From: Propionivibrio dicarboxylicus
GTDB lineage: Bacteria > Pseudomonadota > Gammaproteobacteria > Burkholderiales > Rhodocyclaceae
Assembly (NCBI GenBank): GCA_945902805.1
Contig: CAMDMZ010000004.1
Span: forward strand, 1-64,000
Direction: 5' to 3'
Length of the DNA stretch: 64,000 nucleotides
Each line of letters begins with the position of its first letter. The stretch's first letter is position 1. The notes beneath the pieces are model-generated. The model had not been told where the DNA came from, did not search any database, and saw only the letters and a list, made by a program, of their open reading frames with translations. Positions 44,513 to 54,736 of the stretch are shown piece by piece. The translations under genes and the position numbers were made by a program.

Positions 44513-47500
44513 CTAGTTGCAGTACTGAAGCTGGGTGTTGGGTGTGTTCCCCTGACTTGAGCCGGTGCTACCGGTCGAGCCCTGCTGGCTACGCCCCGTG
44601 TCATCCGGATCGCTCGGCGGATTCCCTGCGCCCCCCCCCGTTCCGGCCAACAGTTCCACCGGCTTGATCGTTTCGGGACTGACGTCCTCGATTACCTGCC
44701 GCTGGTTGATGCCGGATTGGTCCAGTGTCGAATCGATAATTTGCTGACTTTCCGGCGATGGGGCTTGGTTGCAGGTGGTCGGATTCAACAGGCAGTTCAA
44801 CTGTTGCTCCAGGGAACCATGCGGAAGGGGAGCTTGATCGATATTGTCGACAACGGTTGCACCAGGCGGAACAGTGCCGACAATGCCACCGGTTGCCGTG
44901 AGCGTGATGCTGCCAGGTGCGTTGATGCTGGCCGCTGAGGTAAAGGTCATTTGCCCCGGGTAGCTGGCCGTTAGGTTGACATTGCCACCACCGATGAGCG
45001 GACCATCGAGAGTCAGCGGACTCTTGGCAGTAATGTCAATATTGTCTCTCGCCAAGACACCGTCCCCCGTGATCAGAGTGGCGCCGGTATTCACGACCGT
45101 CACCGTGCCCAATGGTGCCTTTATCGAAACGATGCGTACTGGTGCGTCATGTGTGAACAACAGGTTGCCTAGCGACTGATTCACGCGCACCGGACCACTC
45201 ATCGTAAACAGCCCGCCGGTCTTACTAAACGCATGGCTAGCGATGAACGCTCCGCTACCAGACAGCATCCCGCCGATCTGGCTGTACTGGGCGGTGCCGA
45301 GGGATTCGGCAATGGCGAGTTCCCCGCGACTCATGATCAACTCACCTCCGCTGGTGAGGTTCAGCAACTGCGTGCTGTCACTGTCATAAGTGACGTGGGC
45401 ACCGGAGGGGATGCTGACGTTCTGCACGTTGTTACGGTCAGGCAAAGCACCACCGGTCCAGTTGGTGGCATCGGACCAGAGCCCGCTACCATTGGGCTGA
45501 CCAATCCAACCGACCGATGTGAGTGGCGTGATGTCGGCGGTGTAGGTTCCACTGAGCGGACTCACTATGTAGTTGGCGGCGCCAGAGCCATTCAGAGTCG
45601 CCCCGGTTAGGGTGACGGCCTTACCGGTGCCGACGTGGCGATCGGCGAACGTACCATTCAATTTGAAACCAACCTGGTCGTTATTGATCACACCTTGCAG
45701 CGTGCCGCCGGTGAAACCGGCCAGCGGGTTGCCGTCATAGATCTTGCTCAAGGCGGCTACACCGGTGAGCGACAGCGATAGAAGCGCTGGGTTGACGGTA
45801 TAGGTCAAACCCGGACCGGTAACAAAATAGGACGCTGGTGTGATCGAACCGTAAAGGCCCCCCGAGTAGAGGACGGTAAAGCTACCGGCCGAGGTAAGGC
45901 TGGATATGGTCGGCGAATACGCTGCCGTACCGTAGATGCTTTCCGTAGGTGTAGGCGAAAGGATGTAGGTAAAGACGATATCAGGTGCCTGGCCGTAAGT
46001 ATGGCTGGCGCTACCCGAGGCGACCTGAGGCGAGACCGTGTAGCTGGTAAATGCCGAGGGGTTTAGGTTCGGATGTAGGACCACAGTTACCGGCGGGCTG
46101 CTGACGGGTACGCTGCTCCCGGCAATGGCGTTGCCGGCGTTCAGGGTGATGGTCCCGCCACCGGCTGAGGTTAATGACATGGGCCCATTGATACTTAGGT
46201 TGTCGCCTGTCTTGCCCGCCAGCCAAGCTGGACCGCCAGCTGTGAGCGTTATCCCAGCGCCAGACGATAGTCCGTCAGTATCAATGGTCAGTGGGCCGTA
46301 CGCTCTAAGCTCGATTGTGCCACTAGGTGCCGAGTTGTTCCCGGAAGCAATCATTCCAATTTCATTAAGAACACTCACGTTTCCAGACGTCCCATTGGAC
46401 AAAAATAAGGTTCCGGTTCGTGTCTTCAGTGGGTTTGCGCCACCAATACCTGTTTCGCTGTTGAGCGTCAAAGTACCGGCAGGGGCCGAAACAATTGAGC
46501 CGGCACTTTGGCTGATTGCTCCTCCAGTAGTCAGTTCGATATTGCCGCTGGTAGTTACGCTAATGCCGCTATTCACATCGACCAACCCGATGTTGAGGCT
46601 GTTTGGGCCGTTGGCGAACAGGAAATTTCCATTATTCGTATGGCCACCAAGATTCGTAACGCCATTGGCCTCGGTTAACGTAACGCCGGTATAGCCGTCG
46701 GCATTCAAGTTGGTGATCGTAATCGTACTTCCCGCTGTCTGGCTGATATTGCCCCCGGTAAGAAGACTCAATGAACTGAAAGTCGTCGGGGCGATCGCAT
46801 TATCGATACTTAGATTGCCTGTAGCTGAGGTGTCCCCAAATTTGAGTAACGGTGTGGTCAGGTTACCCAACTCAAATGATGGAGCCAAATTCAGCTGGCC
46901 TGCACTATCGGGGACATTCTTGATATTCATGGCCGTGCTTGCGGTCAGCGGCCGAATTTTGATATAGGAACCTGCTGTGGCAGAACTCGTGGTCATGGCG
47001 CCAACATTGATGTTGTCGGCAATGTACGTCACGTTTCCAGCGGTTGCGGTGACCGGCCTGTTGATTCCAATTTGCGCGTCCTGTGTTCCCGCTTTGAGTG
47101 TGATGTCGCCAGTGCTAGCCGTCAACACAGTGGTTCCGGCCACCGTATCTACGTTGAAACCGTTGGAATTGGCAAATTGAAAACTGCCTACACTAGTCCC
47201 GGCGAGGGTGCCGACGACGTTAGCTGCATTCAGAGTGACGCTACCTCCGGACACAACTTTGAGCCCACCGGTGGTGATAACACCACTACTGCTGCTGGTG
47301 ATTCCGCCAGTACCTGCTGTGAGCGTAACCGGTCCCGTCGGAGTCGCGTTGAACGTAGAGGTTAGCGCGGCATTAACCCCTAGCGTGTTTGCAGCGCTCA
47401 AGTTGATCGGTGCCCCGCCCATCACATTGGAGACAATGGGCTGCGAGACGGTTAAGTTTCCACTTGTGGTGGTGATGTTGATCGGATTCGGATTGCCGCT

Positions 47501-49441
47501 GGCGACGATTCCGTTGATGGAATAATCACCAGCGCCGATCGTCAACGCCTGCGCATTGGAAAAAGTCAGGCTTCCCGTTGCGCTATCGATCTGGACAGCT
47601 AACGTGCCCACCGCATTGCCTGCGGGAAGATTGACACCACCAGGCAGGCTGCCGCCATTGGTGTTGCCTATCGTCAACTTAGTGGCGGTGATGATTGCTC
47701 CTGCTGACTGACTCACGGAATTCCCCGCGTTAAGCCAGATTTTTCCCGATGTCGATAGCGGCGCACCAAATAAGATATTGCCGGTTCCCGTTGTGACGGC
47801 CCAGCCACTGTTGTTCCACCCAGCCACAAGGTTTATGTCGGCGCTGCCACCGCTGACGGTCGCTCCCGGAGCGATGGTCAAATTTCGGTTTGCGAGCAGG
47901 GTCAGCGTCGACGGTCCTATCACGCTGCCGCTTTCGGTGATGTCGATATCGCCCAAACCACTTGTTGCCACCGAGCTGGTCCGAATCGTGACGGCGCCCG
48001 TTTGGCCGTTGATGGTTCCCCAGGTAATTGTTGGATTTCCAGTCCCGCCCGAGAAAATGCCGCCGCTGAAACTCCCCCCCTGAAAACTATCCGGGCCACT
48101 ACTGTTGATGGTGATGTTGTTCGGGTCCAGCAAGAGACTACCCGACAACCCTTGGGGCGCTTGCGTGTCCACATGCCCCTGAAAATCCAGGTAGCGTTTA
48201 CCCGACACTTCGACAAATCCGCCATCCCCACCCTGTCTGCCGCCGCGCACCGAGATACTTCCATACGCTCGCGTTGTATCATCCGCCCAAACAATCGCCG
48301 TCCCGCCAGCACCGACTTTTTCAGCATCGGCTTTCAGGGCCGCATCCTGTCCAAAGTATGTCACCTGGCTATTCTGGATCGCTGGATTCTTGCCCTGGTA
48401 ATCGCCACCGATCAAAATGCGGCCACCGCCGGTTTCGCCGCTGGCGTCGAGTGTGGCGTGGTCCATGACGGCGACGCGGTTGCCGAGCACCTGGATGGTG
48501 CCGCCGGTGCCGGTGCTACTCGTGGCGTCGACGTTGCCTTTGACGTAGGTGTCGCCAGTACTCTGGATGGTGATTTGGCCACCGTTAGCTCCACTACCGT
48601 TGGCGGTGGTGACCGAACCGGTATCCAATGTAACCTGGCTGCCACGGAAGACGATACGCCCGACGTCATCGACCTCGACTTTATCGGCCGAGATACGGCC
48701 CTTCTGACTCAGCAGCGCGCCGAAGAGGCTGACTCTGCCGTTCTGTGTGGCGATCTGGCCGAGGTTCATTGCTTGATCAGTCGGCGCAGAAACGACGATC
48801 TGCACATCGGGATGGGCGTTGTCGACCAGGCTGACCTGGCGGCCGGCAGCGAGCAGCACTTCGCCGTTGGCGGCGTTGATCAGGCCAGTGTTTGTGATGT
48901 CCGGGGCGACTAGATAAATATTGCCGGCGCCCGCATTCGAGATCACACCGTCGTTGCGGATCGCGCCAGCAACGGCGCCTGCGTTGAAGTTGAGTTTACC
49001 AGCGAGAAAGTCGCTGTCGTTGACATTGAGCGTGGAGGCGACGAAGCCGGGGATATCGATCCGGGAACCGGCGCCGAACAGGATGCCGTTGGGGTTGATC
49101 AGCCAGACTCGCCCATTGGAACTGAGTGCGCCCTGGATCGCGGAGGACTCGCTACCGGTGACGCGATTGAGCACCGACGACAAGGCCGACTGCTGCTGGA
49201 AGCGCACCGATTCGAGCGCACCGACCGAGAAGTTGGACCAGTTGATGATGGTGCCGGGGGTGTTGGCGACGGTGAGGGTATTGCCGCTCTTGCTCAGACT
49301 GGCGGTACCCGCAGCCACTTGGGCGCCGGCAGGCAAGGCATAGGCGGGCTGGATCGCAAAGCAACTGGCAATGGCCAAGGCAATCAGCGCGGGTTGCAAA
49401 GCACTGCAGTGGGCGGCGCGTGGATATTCGGTCGGTCTCAT
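44513..49441 (-). CDS. Two-partner secretion exoprotein (filamentous haemagglutinin type)
   Basis: A 1642-residue TpsA. ATG 49441 was chosen because GGAG lies 7 bases upstream; ATG 49468 has no ribosome site. Signal peptide, then the TPS domain (residues ~45-300) with NTPGTIINWSNFSVGALESV, NRVTGSESSAIQG and VWLINPNGILFGAGSRID. Long beta-helix repeats follow, then YDG/MBG-type repeats around 1140-1320 (KIYDGNPLAGFTGG). The C-terminal part has CLLNPTTCN and ends QYCN. It is exported by the TpsB partner encoded upstream. A 9-G tract lies near codon 1600; the dispersed repeat encodes EKVGAGGTA near residue 375. Confidence 0.92.
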   Translation of the reverse strand: MRPTEYPRAAHCSALQPALIALAIASCFAIQPAYALPAGAQVAAGTASLSKSGNTLTVANTPGTIINWSNFSVGALESVRFQQQSALSSVLNRVTGSESSAIQGALSSNGRVWLINPNGILFGAGSRIDIPGFVASTLNVNDSDFLAGKLNFNAGAVAGAIRNDGVISNAGAGNIYLVAPDITNTGLINAANGEVLLAAGRQVSLVDNAHPDVQIVVSAPTDQAMNLGQIATQNGRVSLFGALLSQKGRISADKVEVDDVGRIVFRGSQVTLDTGSVTTANGSGANGGQITIQSTGDTYVKGNVDATSSTGTGGTIQVLGNRVAVMDHATLDASGETGGGRILIGGDYQGKNPAIQNSQVTYFGQDAALKADAEKVGAGGTAIVWADDTTRAYGSISVRGGRQGGDGGFVEVSGKRYLDFQGHVDTQAPQGLSGSLLLDPNNITINSSGPDSFQGGSFSGGIFSGGTGNPTITWGTINGQTGAVTIRTSSVATSGLGDIDITESGSVIGPSTLTLLANRNLTIAPGATVSGGSADINLVAGWNNSGWAVTTGTGNILFGAPLSTSGKIWLNAGNSVSQSAGAIITATKLTIGNTNGGSLPGGVNLPAGNAVGTLAVQIDSATGSLTFSNAQALTIGAGDYSINGIVASGNPNPINITTTSGNLTVSQPIVSNVMGGAPINLSAANTLGVNAALTSTFNATPTGPVTLTAGTGGITSSSSGVITTGGLKVVSGGSVTLNAANVVGTLAGTSVGSFQFANSNGFNVDTVAGTTVLTASTGDITLKAGTQDAQIGINRPVTATAGNVTYIADNINVGAMTTSSATAGSYIKIRPLTASTAMNIKNVPDSAGQLNLAPSFELGNLTTPLLKFGDTSATGNLSIDNAIAPTTFSSLSLLTGGNISQTAGSTITITNLNADGYTGVTLTEANGVTNLGGHTNNGNFLFANGPNSLNIGLVDVNSGISVTTSGNIELTTGGAISQSAGSIVSAPAGTLTLNSETGIGGANPLKTRTGTLFLSNGTSGNVSVLNEIGMIASGNNSAPSGTIELRAYGPLTIDTDGLSSGAGITLTAGGPAWLAGKTGDNLSINGPMSLTSAGGGTITLNAGNAIAGSSVPVSSPPVTVVLHPNLNPSAFTSYTVSPQVASGSASHTYGQAPDIVFTYILSPTPTESIYGTAAYSPTISSLTSAGSFTVLYSGGLYGSITPASYFVTGPGLTYTVNPALLSLSLTGVAALSKIYDGNPLAGFTGGTLQGVINNDQVGFKLNGTFADRHVGTGKAVTLTGATLNGSGAANYIVSPLSGTYTADITPLTSVGWIGQPNGSGLWSDATNWTGGALPDRNNVQNVSIPSGAHVTYDSDSTQLLNLTSGGELIMSRGELAIAESLGTAQYSQIGGMLSGSGAFIASHAFSKTGGLFTMSGPVRVNQSLGNLLFTHDAPVRIVSIKAPLGTVTVVNTGATLITGDGVLARDNIDITAKSPLTLDGPLIGGGNVNLTASYPGQMTFTSAASINAPGSITLTATGGIVGTVPPGATVVDNIDQAPLPHGSLEQQLNCLLNPTTCNQAPSPESQQIIDSTLDQSGINQRQVIEDVSPETIKPVELLAGTGGGAGNPPSDPDDTGRSQQGSTGSTGSSQGNTPNTQLQYCN
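44632..44640 (-). repeat. Nine-G homopolymer in the exoprotein gene
   Basis: Nine consecutive C on the plus strand, G on the coding strand, encoding part of GTGGGAG. A one-base slip would change the last ~40 residues including the C-terminal Cys. Confidence 0.9.
48297..48323 (-). repeat. Dispersed short repeat, copy 7 (in exoprotein gene)
   Basis: Minus strand GAAAAAGTCGGTGCTGG, then CGGGACGGCG; reads EKVGAGGTA, followed by IVWADD. Confidence 0.8.
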
Positions 49442-49522
49442 TTCAGCACTCCATGACATTTGATGCATGGTTTTCGCGGTGAATCAACTCGGGTCTATGC
49501 GGTGTCTATGCGTTCGATCGTC

Positions 49523-51145
49523 TCAGAAGAACCAGCCAACGCGACCGTGGAAACGCCAGTGGCCCGAGGGACGAGCGGTGGTTCCGTTGAGGACATTGGC
49601 GTAGTCGGCCTGCACAGCGAGATCCTTGCTGACCGTCCAGCGCAGCCCGAGTCCAGCGCTGGCGACATGCTCGCGCACATCTTCATTGATCTGCGGCTGG
49701 TTGCGGTAGAGAGCGCCGAAATCATAGAAACCGACGACACGGCATTGCTGGCCGGGGAAAGACTTGGCACACAATTCCGGTGAATACAGCTCAAGGTTGC
49801 CCTGAATGCCTTTGTCGTTGGCGATTTCGCGCTCGAGGAACCCGCGCACCGATGCGGCGCCACCAACGCCAAATTGCTCACCGGGGATCAACGGCTTTTC
49901 GGCCCATTGTGCGCTGGTGGCGAAGCGCCATTGCCAATCATTGGCCAGCGCCTGGCTGAAGGTCAAGCCGCCGCGCAGCACGCTGTATTCCCGGCTGGCG
50001 CCGAGTCGGGCCTTGGTGATCGCTGCCTGGTCGCCATTGCTACCGGCGCCAAGGTTGTACGTGAGGCCAAGATTGACGCTCAGTTCGCGACCATCCTGTG
50101 CCAGGCGGCTGGAATATAGCGCTGACAGCGGGCGGACCGAGACGTCAGTGCCGAGTTCGACGCCGGTGGTCGAGATGCTGTTCTTGAACACTTTTTCGTC
50201 AAGACCGAAAACCAGTTCGTGGTCATAGTCGCCACGTCGCTTGAGTTTCCGGGTGTATTTGGCGCCGACCGACGTGCCCTTGCCAGTGATCGCCAGATTG
50301 AAGGGGCCGGCCGCGACCAAGCCGGCATTAACGTCGGACTTCGTCGCATAGACGTCGATTACGTCGCCCCATGCATACAGCGGAAAGCGGTAGGCCAAAG
50401 CGTAGACGTTTACGTCCTTCAGCTTTTCGGGCGATGTCTGGTACTGCAGTGTCAGGATCTGGTCGCGGTTGAAGAGATTGCCGTGCTGGTAACTGAAGCC
50501 CAGACGGTTGCGTCCGGTCTGTGGTGTGCCGGTGTTATCCAGCGTGAGACCAATCTTCAAGGGCAGCTCGTCGGTGACGCTGATGACGGCATCGATATCC
50601 TGATCCTTCTGCCCGGGCTGCATTTTCAGCTTGAGCTTCTTGAACGGGTTTTCATTGGCGACGCGCAAGCTGGCGGAAATATCGTCAAGCTGCGGCACCG
50701 CGCCTTCGTGGACGCCGGGTAGGCTGTTGCGGATGTTGTCAGCATCGAAGTGCTGCTGGCCGGTGATGCGCACTTCCTTGATGCGGGCCTCGATCACCTT
50801 TAGTCGCACCTCGCCGCGTTCCAGAACCTGTTCCGGTAACAGCACCGATACCGAGGACAGCCCGGCCTTCCTGTAGGCATCTTCCAGCGCTTCAACGGCC
50901 TTTTGCACATCGCCAAAATCTTTCCGCGGGCCGATAAATGGCAGTACGGTGGCATCGACGGTGGCTTGCGGCAGGAGCGTATTCCCTTCGACGACAATGC
51001 GTACGATCGGGAACATGGGAATGGCCGGGGCCTGCGGGGTGGTTTGTGCCCGTGCGGGCCACGTTGGGGAAAGCATCAGGCTGGCAGACAGCGCAAGCAT
51101 TTGCGTTGTGCGGCGATAGGGGATCGGTGTGCGCTTCATAACCAT
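49523..51145 (-). CDS. TpsB outer-membrane transporter (ShlB/FhaC family)
   Basis: A 540-residue outer-membrane protein. Signal peptide to about ARA; POTRA-2 domain (~45-125: FPIVRIVVEGNTLLPQATVD); the second POTRA-like region with VRITGQQHFDADNIRNSLPG; then the 16-strand barrel, with the conserved VRGF motif (AASVRGFLERE) and terminal aromatic GWFF. It secretes the TpsA encoded 81 bases downstream. First gene of the five-gene cluster. Confidence 0.93.
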   Translation of the reverse strand: MVMKRTPIPYRRTTQMLALSASLMLSPTWPARAQTTPQAPAIPMFPIVRIVVEGNTLLPQATVDATVLPFIGPRKDFGDVQKAVEALEDAYRKAGLSSVSVLLPEQVLERGEVRLKVIEARIKEVRITGQQHFDADNIRNSLPGVHEGAVPQLDDISASLRVANENPFKKLKLKMQPGQKDQDIDAVISVTDELPLKIGLTLDNTGTPQTGRNRLGFSYQHGNLFNRDQILTLQYQTSPEKLKDVNVYALAYRFPLYAWGDVIDVYATKSDVNAGLVAAGPFNLAITGKGTSVGAKYTRKLKRRGDYDHELVFGLDEKVFKNSISTTGVELGTDVSVRPLSALYSSRLAQDGRELSVNLGLTYNLGAGSNGDQAAITKARLGASREYSVLRGGLTFSQALANDWQWRFATSAQWAEKPLIPGEQFGVGGAASVRGFLEREIANDKGIQGNLELYSPELCAKSFPGQQCRVVGFYDFGALYRNQPQINEDVREHVASAGLGLRWTVSKDLAVQADYANVLNGTTARPSGHWRFHGRVGWFF

Positions 51146-51300
51146 GGCCTTTTTTCTCGGCAGTGAACCAGCTTTCTGAATCCTAAACCAACCCCTGTGC
51201 GATTACCACAATCGCCTAAGTGTGGCGTGCCGGCCTATTCACTCAAGTAAACATCATATATATCATGAATTTAAAGATTAACATTAAAGTGAATAGTCGT

Positions 51301-51534
51301 CTAGCGTGTGGCGACTTCCAGGGCGTTGAGCCAAGCGAGGGCGTAGGCGCGCGTTTCGCCGCACATCTCTACTGAGGGTTGGAGTCCGCTACAACAGGCC
51401 GGACGTTCCGGTTGGCCAAAGATGGTGCAGCGGAACTGCACATCCAGATGTGAACAAGCAACACCGGCGGGTTTCGCCAGCGTCGAGATAGACGGTGCGA
51501 TGCAGCAGGCGCCGCAACCCGGTCTGCAGTCCAT
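51301..51534 (-). CDS. YkgJ family cysteine-cluster protein
   Basis: A 77-residue protein with the YkgJ metal-cluster Cys pattern: CRPGCGACCIAPSIS, GVACSHLD, RCTIFGQPERPACC. It probably binds zinc or an Fe-S cluster; role unknown. ATG 51534 is used; the codon at 51540 is TTG. It overlaps no longer than a few bases with the ATPase gene upstream, so the two form a pair. Confidence 0.83.
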   Translation of the reverse strand: MDCRPGCGACCIAPSISTLAKPAGVACSHLDVQFRCTIFGQPERPACCSGLQPSVEMCGETRAYALAWLNALEVATR

Positions 51535-51536
51535 GG

Positions 51537-52670
51537 TCAAGCGTCCAGCTGCGCCAGCCAGTCACCGGCGCGACGAATGGCTACTTGCCCAAAACTTTCC
51601 TCCTGTCGAAGTTCTGCGACCAGTTGCAGGGCGATCGTGTCTGGAAATTGCTGGGCGAAGCGCAGCAGAGGACGGTGTGGGTTGGGATCGGCATGTTTGC
51701 ATTCGAGCAGATGGGTCAGCGCATCGTCTTCGCTGAGGGCGAAGTCGACTTCGGCACCATCCTTGGTGCGGATGTAGTGCAGGCCCGTATCCTTGCCCAG
51801 GGAATCGCGACGGAACTGAACATGTTTCAGCAGCATGGTCGCGACGGCATTTTCGAGTCGCGCACCGGGGTCATCCGCAACCATGCCGGTATCGTAGAAA
51901 TAGACTTTGGGCGCCTGCAACAGGGCGCGTCCGATGTTGCGATGCCAAGGCTGCACAGTGAATACGATAAACAGCGCCTGCAAAATATCGAGGTAACGCT
52001 TCAATGTGTTGGGCGCAATCGCCAGATCGCGTGCTATCGAGGCGACCGATAGCGGCGAGCCAACGCGCTGGCGAAGCATGTCGAGGAAGAGCTTGAGCGC
52101 CGTAATTTCGTGCAGACGGGAAAATTCGAGGACATCTTCACGAACCAGGTCGGTCGCGTATTGGCTGCGCCAGCGAGCGGCCTCATCGTCGTTTTCGGCG
52201 AGACAGGGCTCCGGGAAGCCGCCTCGGCGCATCAGGTGACGCAATGCATCGGCAGGCGTCGCGCCACTATGGGCGCACCATTCACGTACCGACACGGGGT
52301 GTAGTCGCCACGAAAAATAGCGCCCTGCCAGTGACTCGCCGCTCTGGCGGAAGGTATCCATGCGGGCGCTGCCAGTGACCAGTAGTGCCTGATCGGGTGC
52401 ACGACCATCGACCAAGCCTTTGAGCCACGCTTTCCAGCCCGGCATCTTGTGAATTTCATCCATCACTAGCAACTTGGCGCTACGGTCCCAGCTCCGCCGC
52501 TGCAGGATGGCCCGATCTTCGGCAATGTCCCAGTTAAGGTACTGAGCCGGTTGCAGATCCGCGATCAGGGACTTGGCAAGACTGGTTTTGCCGACTTGAC
52601 GGGGTCCAGTCAGGATGACCAGCTTTCGCAACAGGTCAGTACGAATGCGATCGTCAAGATAACGTTTCAT
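51537..52670 (-). CDS. AAA ATPase with DUF4143 domain
   Basis: A 377-residue protein with Walker A ILTGPRQVGKTSLAKSL, Walker B LLVMDEIHKMPGW and sensor VTGSARMD, then a DUF4143 C-terminal domain with a restriction-endonuclease-like core (TKDGAEVDFAL...LLECKH). Such proteins are widespread and poorly understood. A 42-bp perfect palindrome ends 12 bases upstream of its ATG. It lies between thiC and ykgJ and reads in the same direction as both. Confidence 0.9.
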   Translation of the reverse strand: MKRYLDDRIRTDLLRKLVILTGPRQVGKTSLAKSLIADLQPAQYLNWDIAEDRAILQRRSWDRSAKLLVMDEIHKMPGWKAWLKGLVDGRAPDQALLVTGSARMDTFRQSGESLAGRYFSWRLHPVSVREWCAHSGATPADALRHLMRRGGFPEPCLAENDDEAARWRSQYATDLVREDVLEFSRLHEITALKLFLDMLRQRVGSPLSVASIARDLAIAPNTLKRYLDILQALFIVFTVQPWHRNIGRALLQAPKVYFYDTGMVADDPGARLENAVATMLLKHVQFRRDSLGKDTGLHYIRTKDGAEVDFALSEDDALTHLLECKHADPNPHRPLLRFAQQFPDTIALQLVAELRQEESFGQVAIRRAGDWLAQLDA

Positions 52671-52682
52671 GCGTCCATTTTA

Positions 52683-52724
52683 ACCGTCACTGCAAGAAAG
52701 TCGCGACTTTCTTGCAGTGACGGT
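52683..52724. repeat. 42-bp perfect palindrome between thiC and ATPase gene
   Basis: Arms of 21 bases meet without a spacer (centre GTCG|CGAC at 52703/52704). On the minus strand it lies 14 bases after the thiC stop and 12 bases before the ATPase ATG. Only TTAAAA follows the hairpin, so it is a weak terminator at best. Confidence 0.9.
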
Positions 52725-52738
52725 GCTTTTGGTCGAGT

Positions 52739-54625
<1,887 letters not shown>

Positions 54626-54736
54626 CTACGGCAATTGCGCCGATATTTCAACCGTGAGTGCATTATGGCTTAAAGTTTTGGCGGCTCTGGTCGTAATCGC
54701 AGAAACGTCGTCAAGGGAAATTGTCTAGGGGAAGCC

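Noticed and set aside
48075-48081. Seven-C run in the exoprotein gene as a second slippage site
   Set aside because: Seven bases are common in GC-rich genes; slippage rate would be low compared with the nine-base tract.
51235-51296. Inverted repeat CTATTCACT...AGTGAATAG around an AT-rich stretch
   Set aside because: Nine-base arms 44 bases apart are expected by chance several times in a window this size; no further support.
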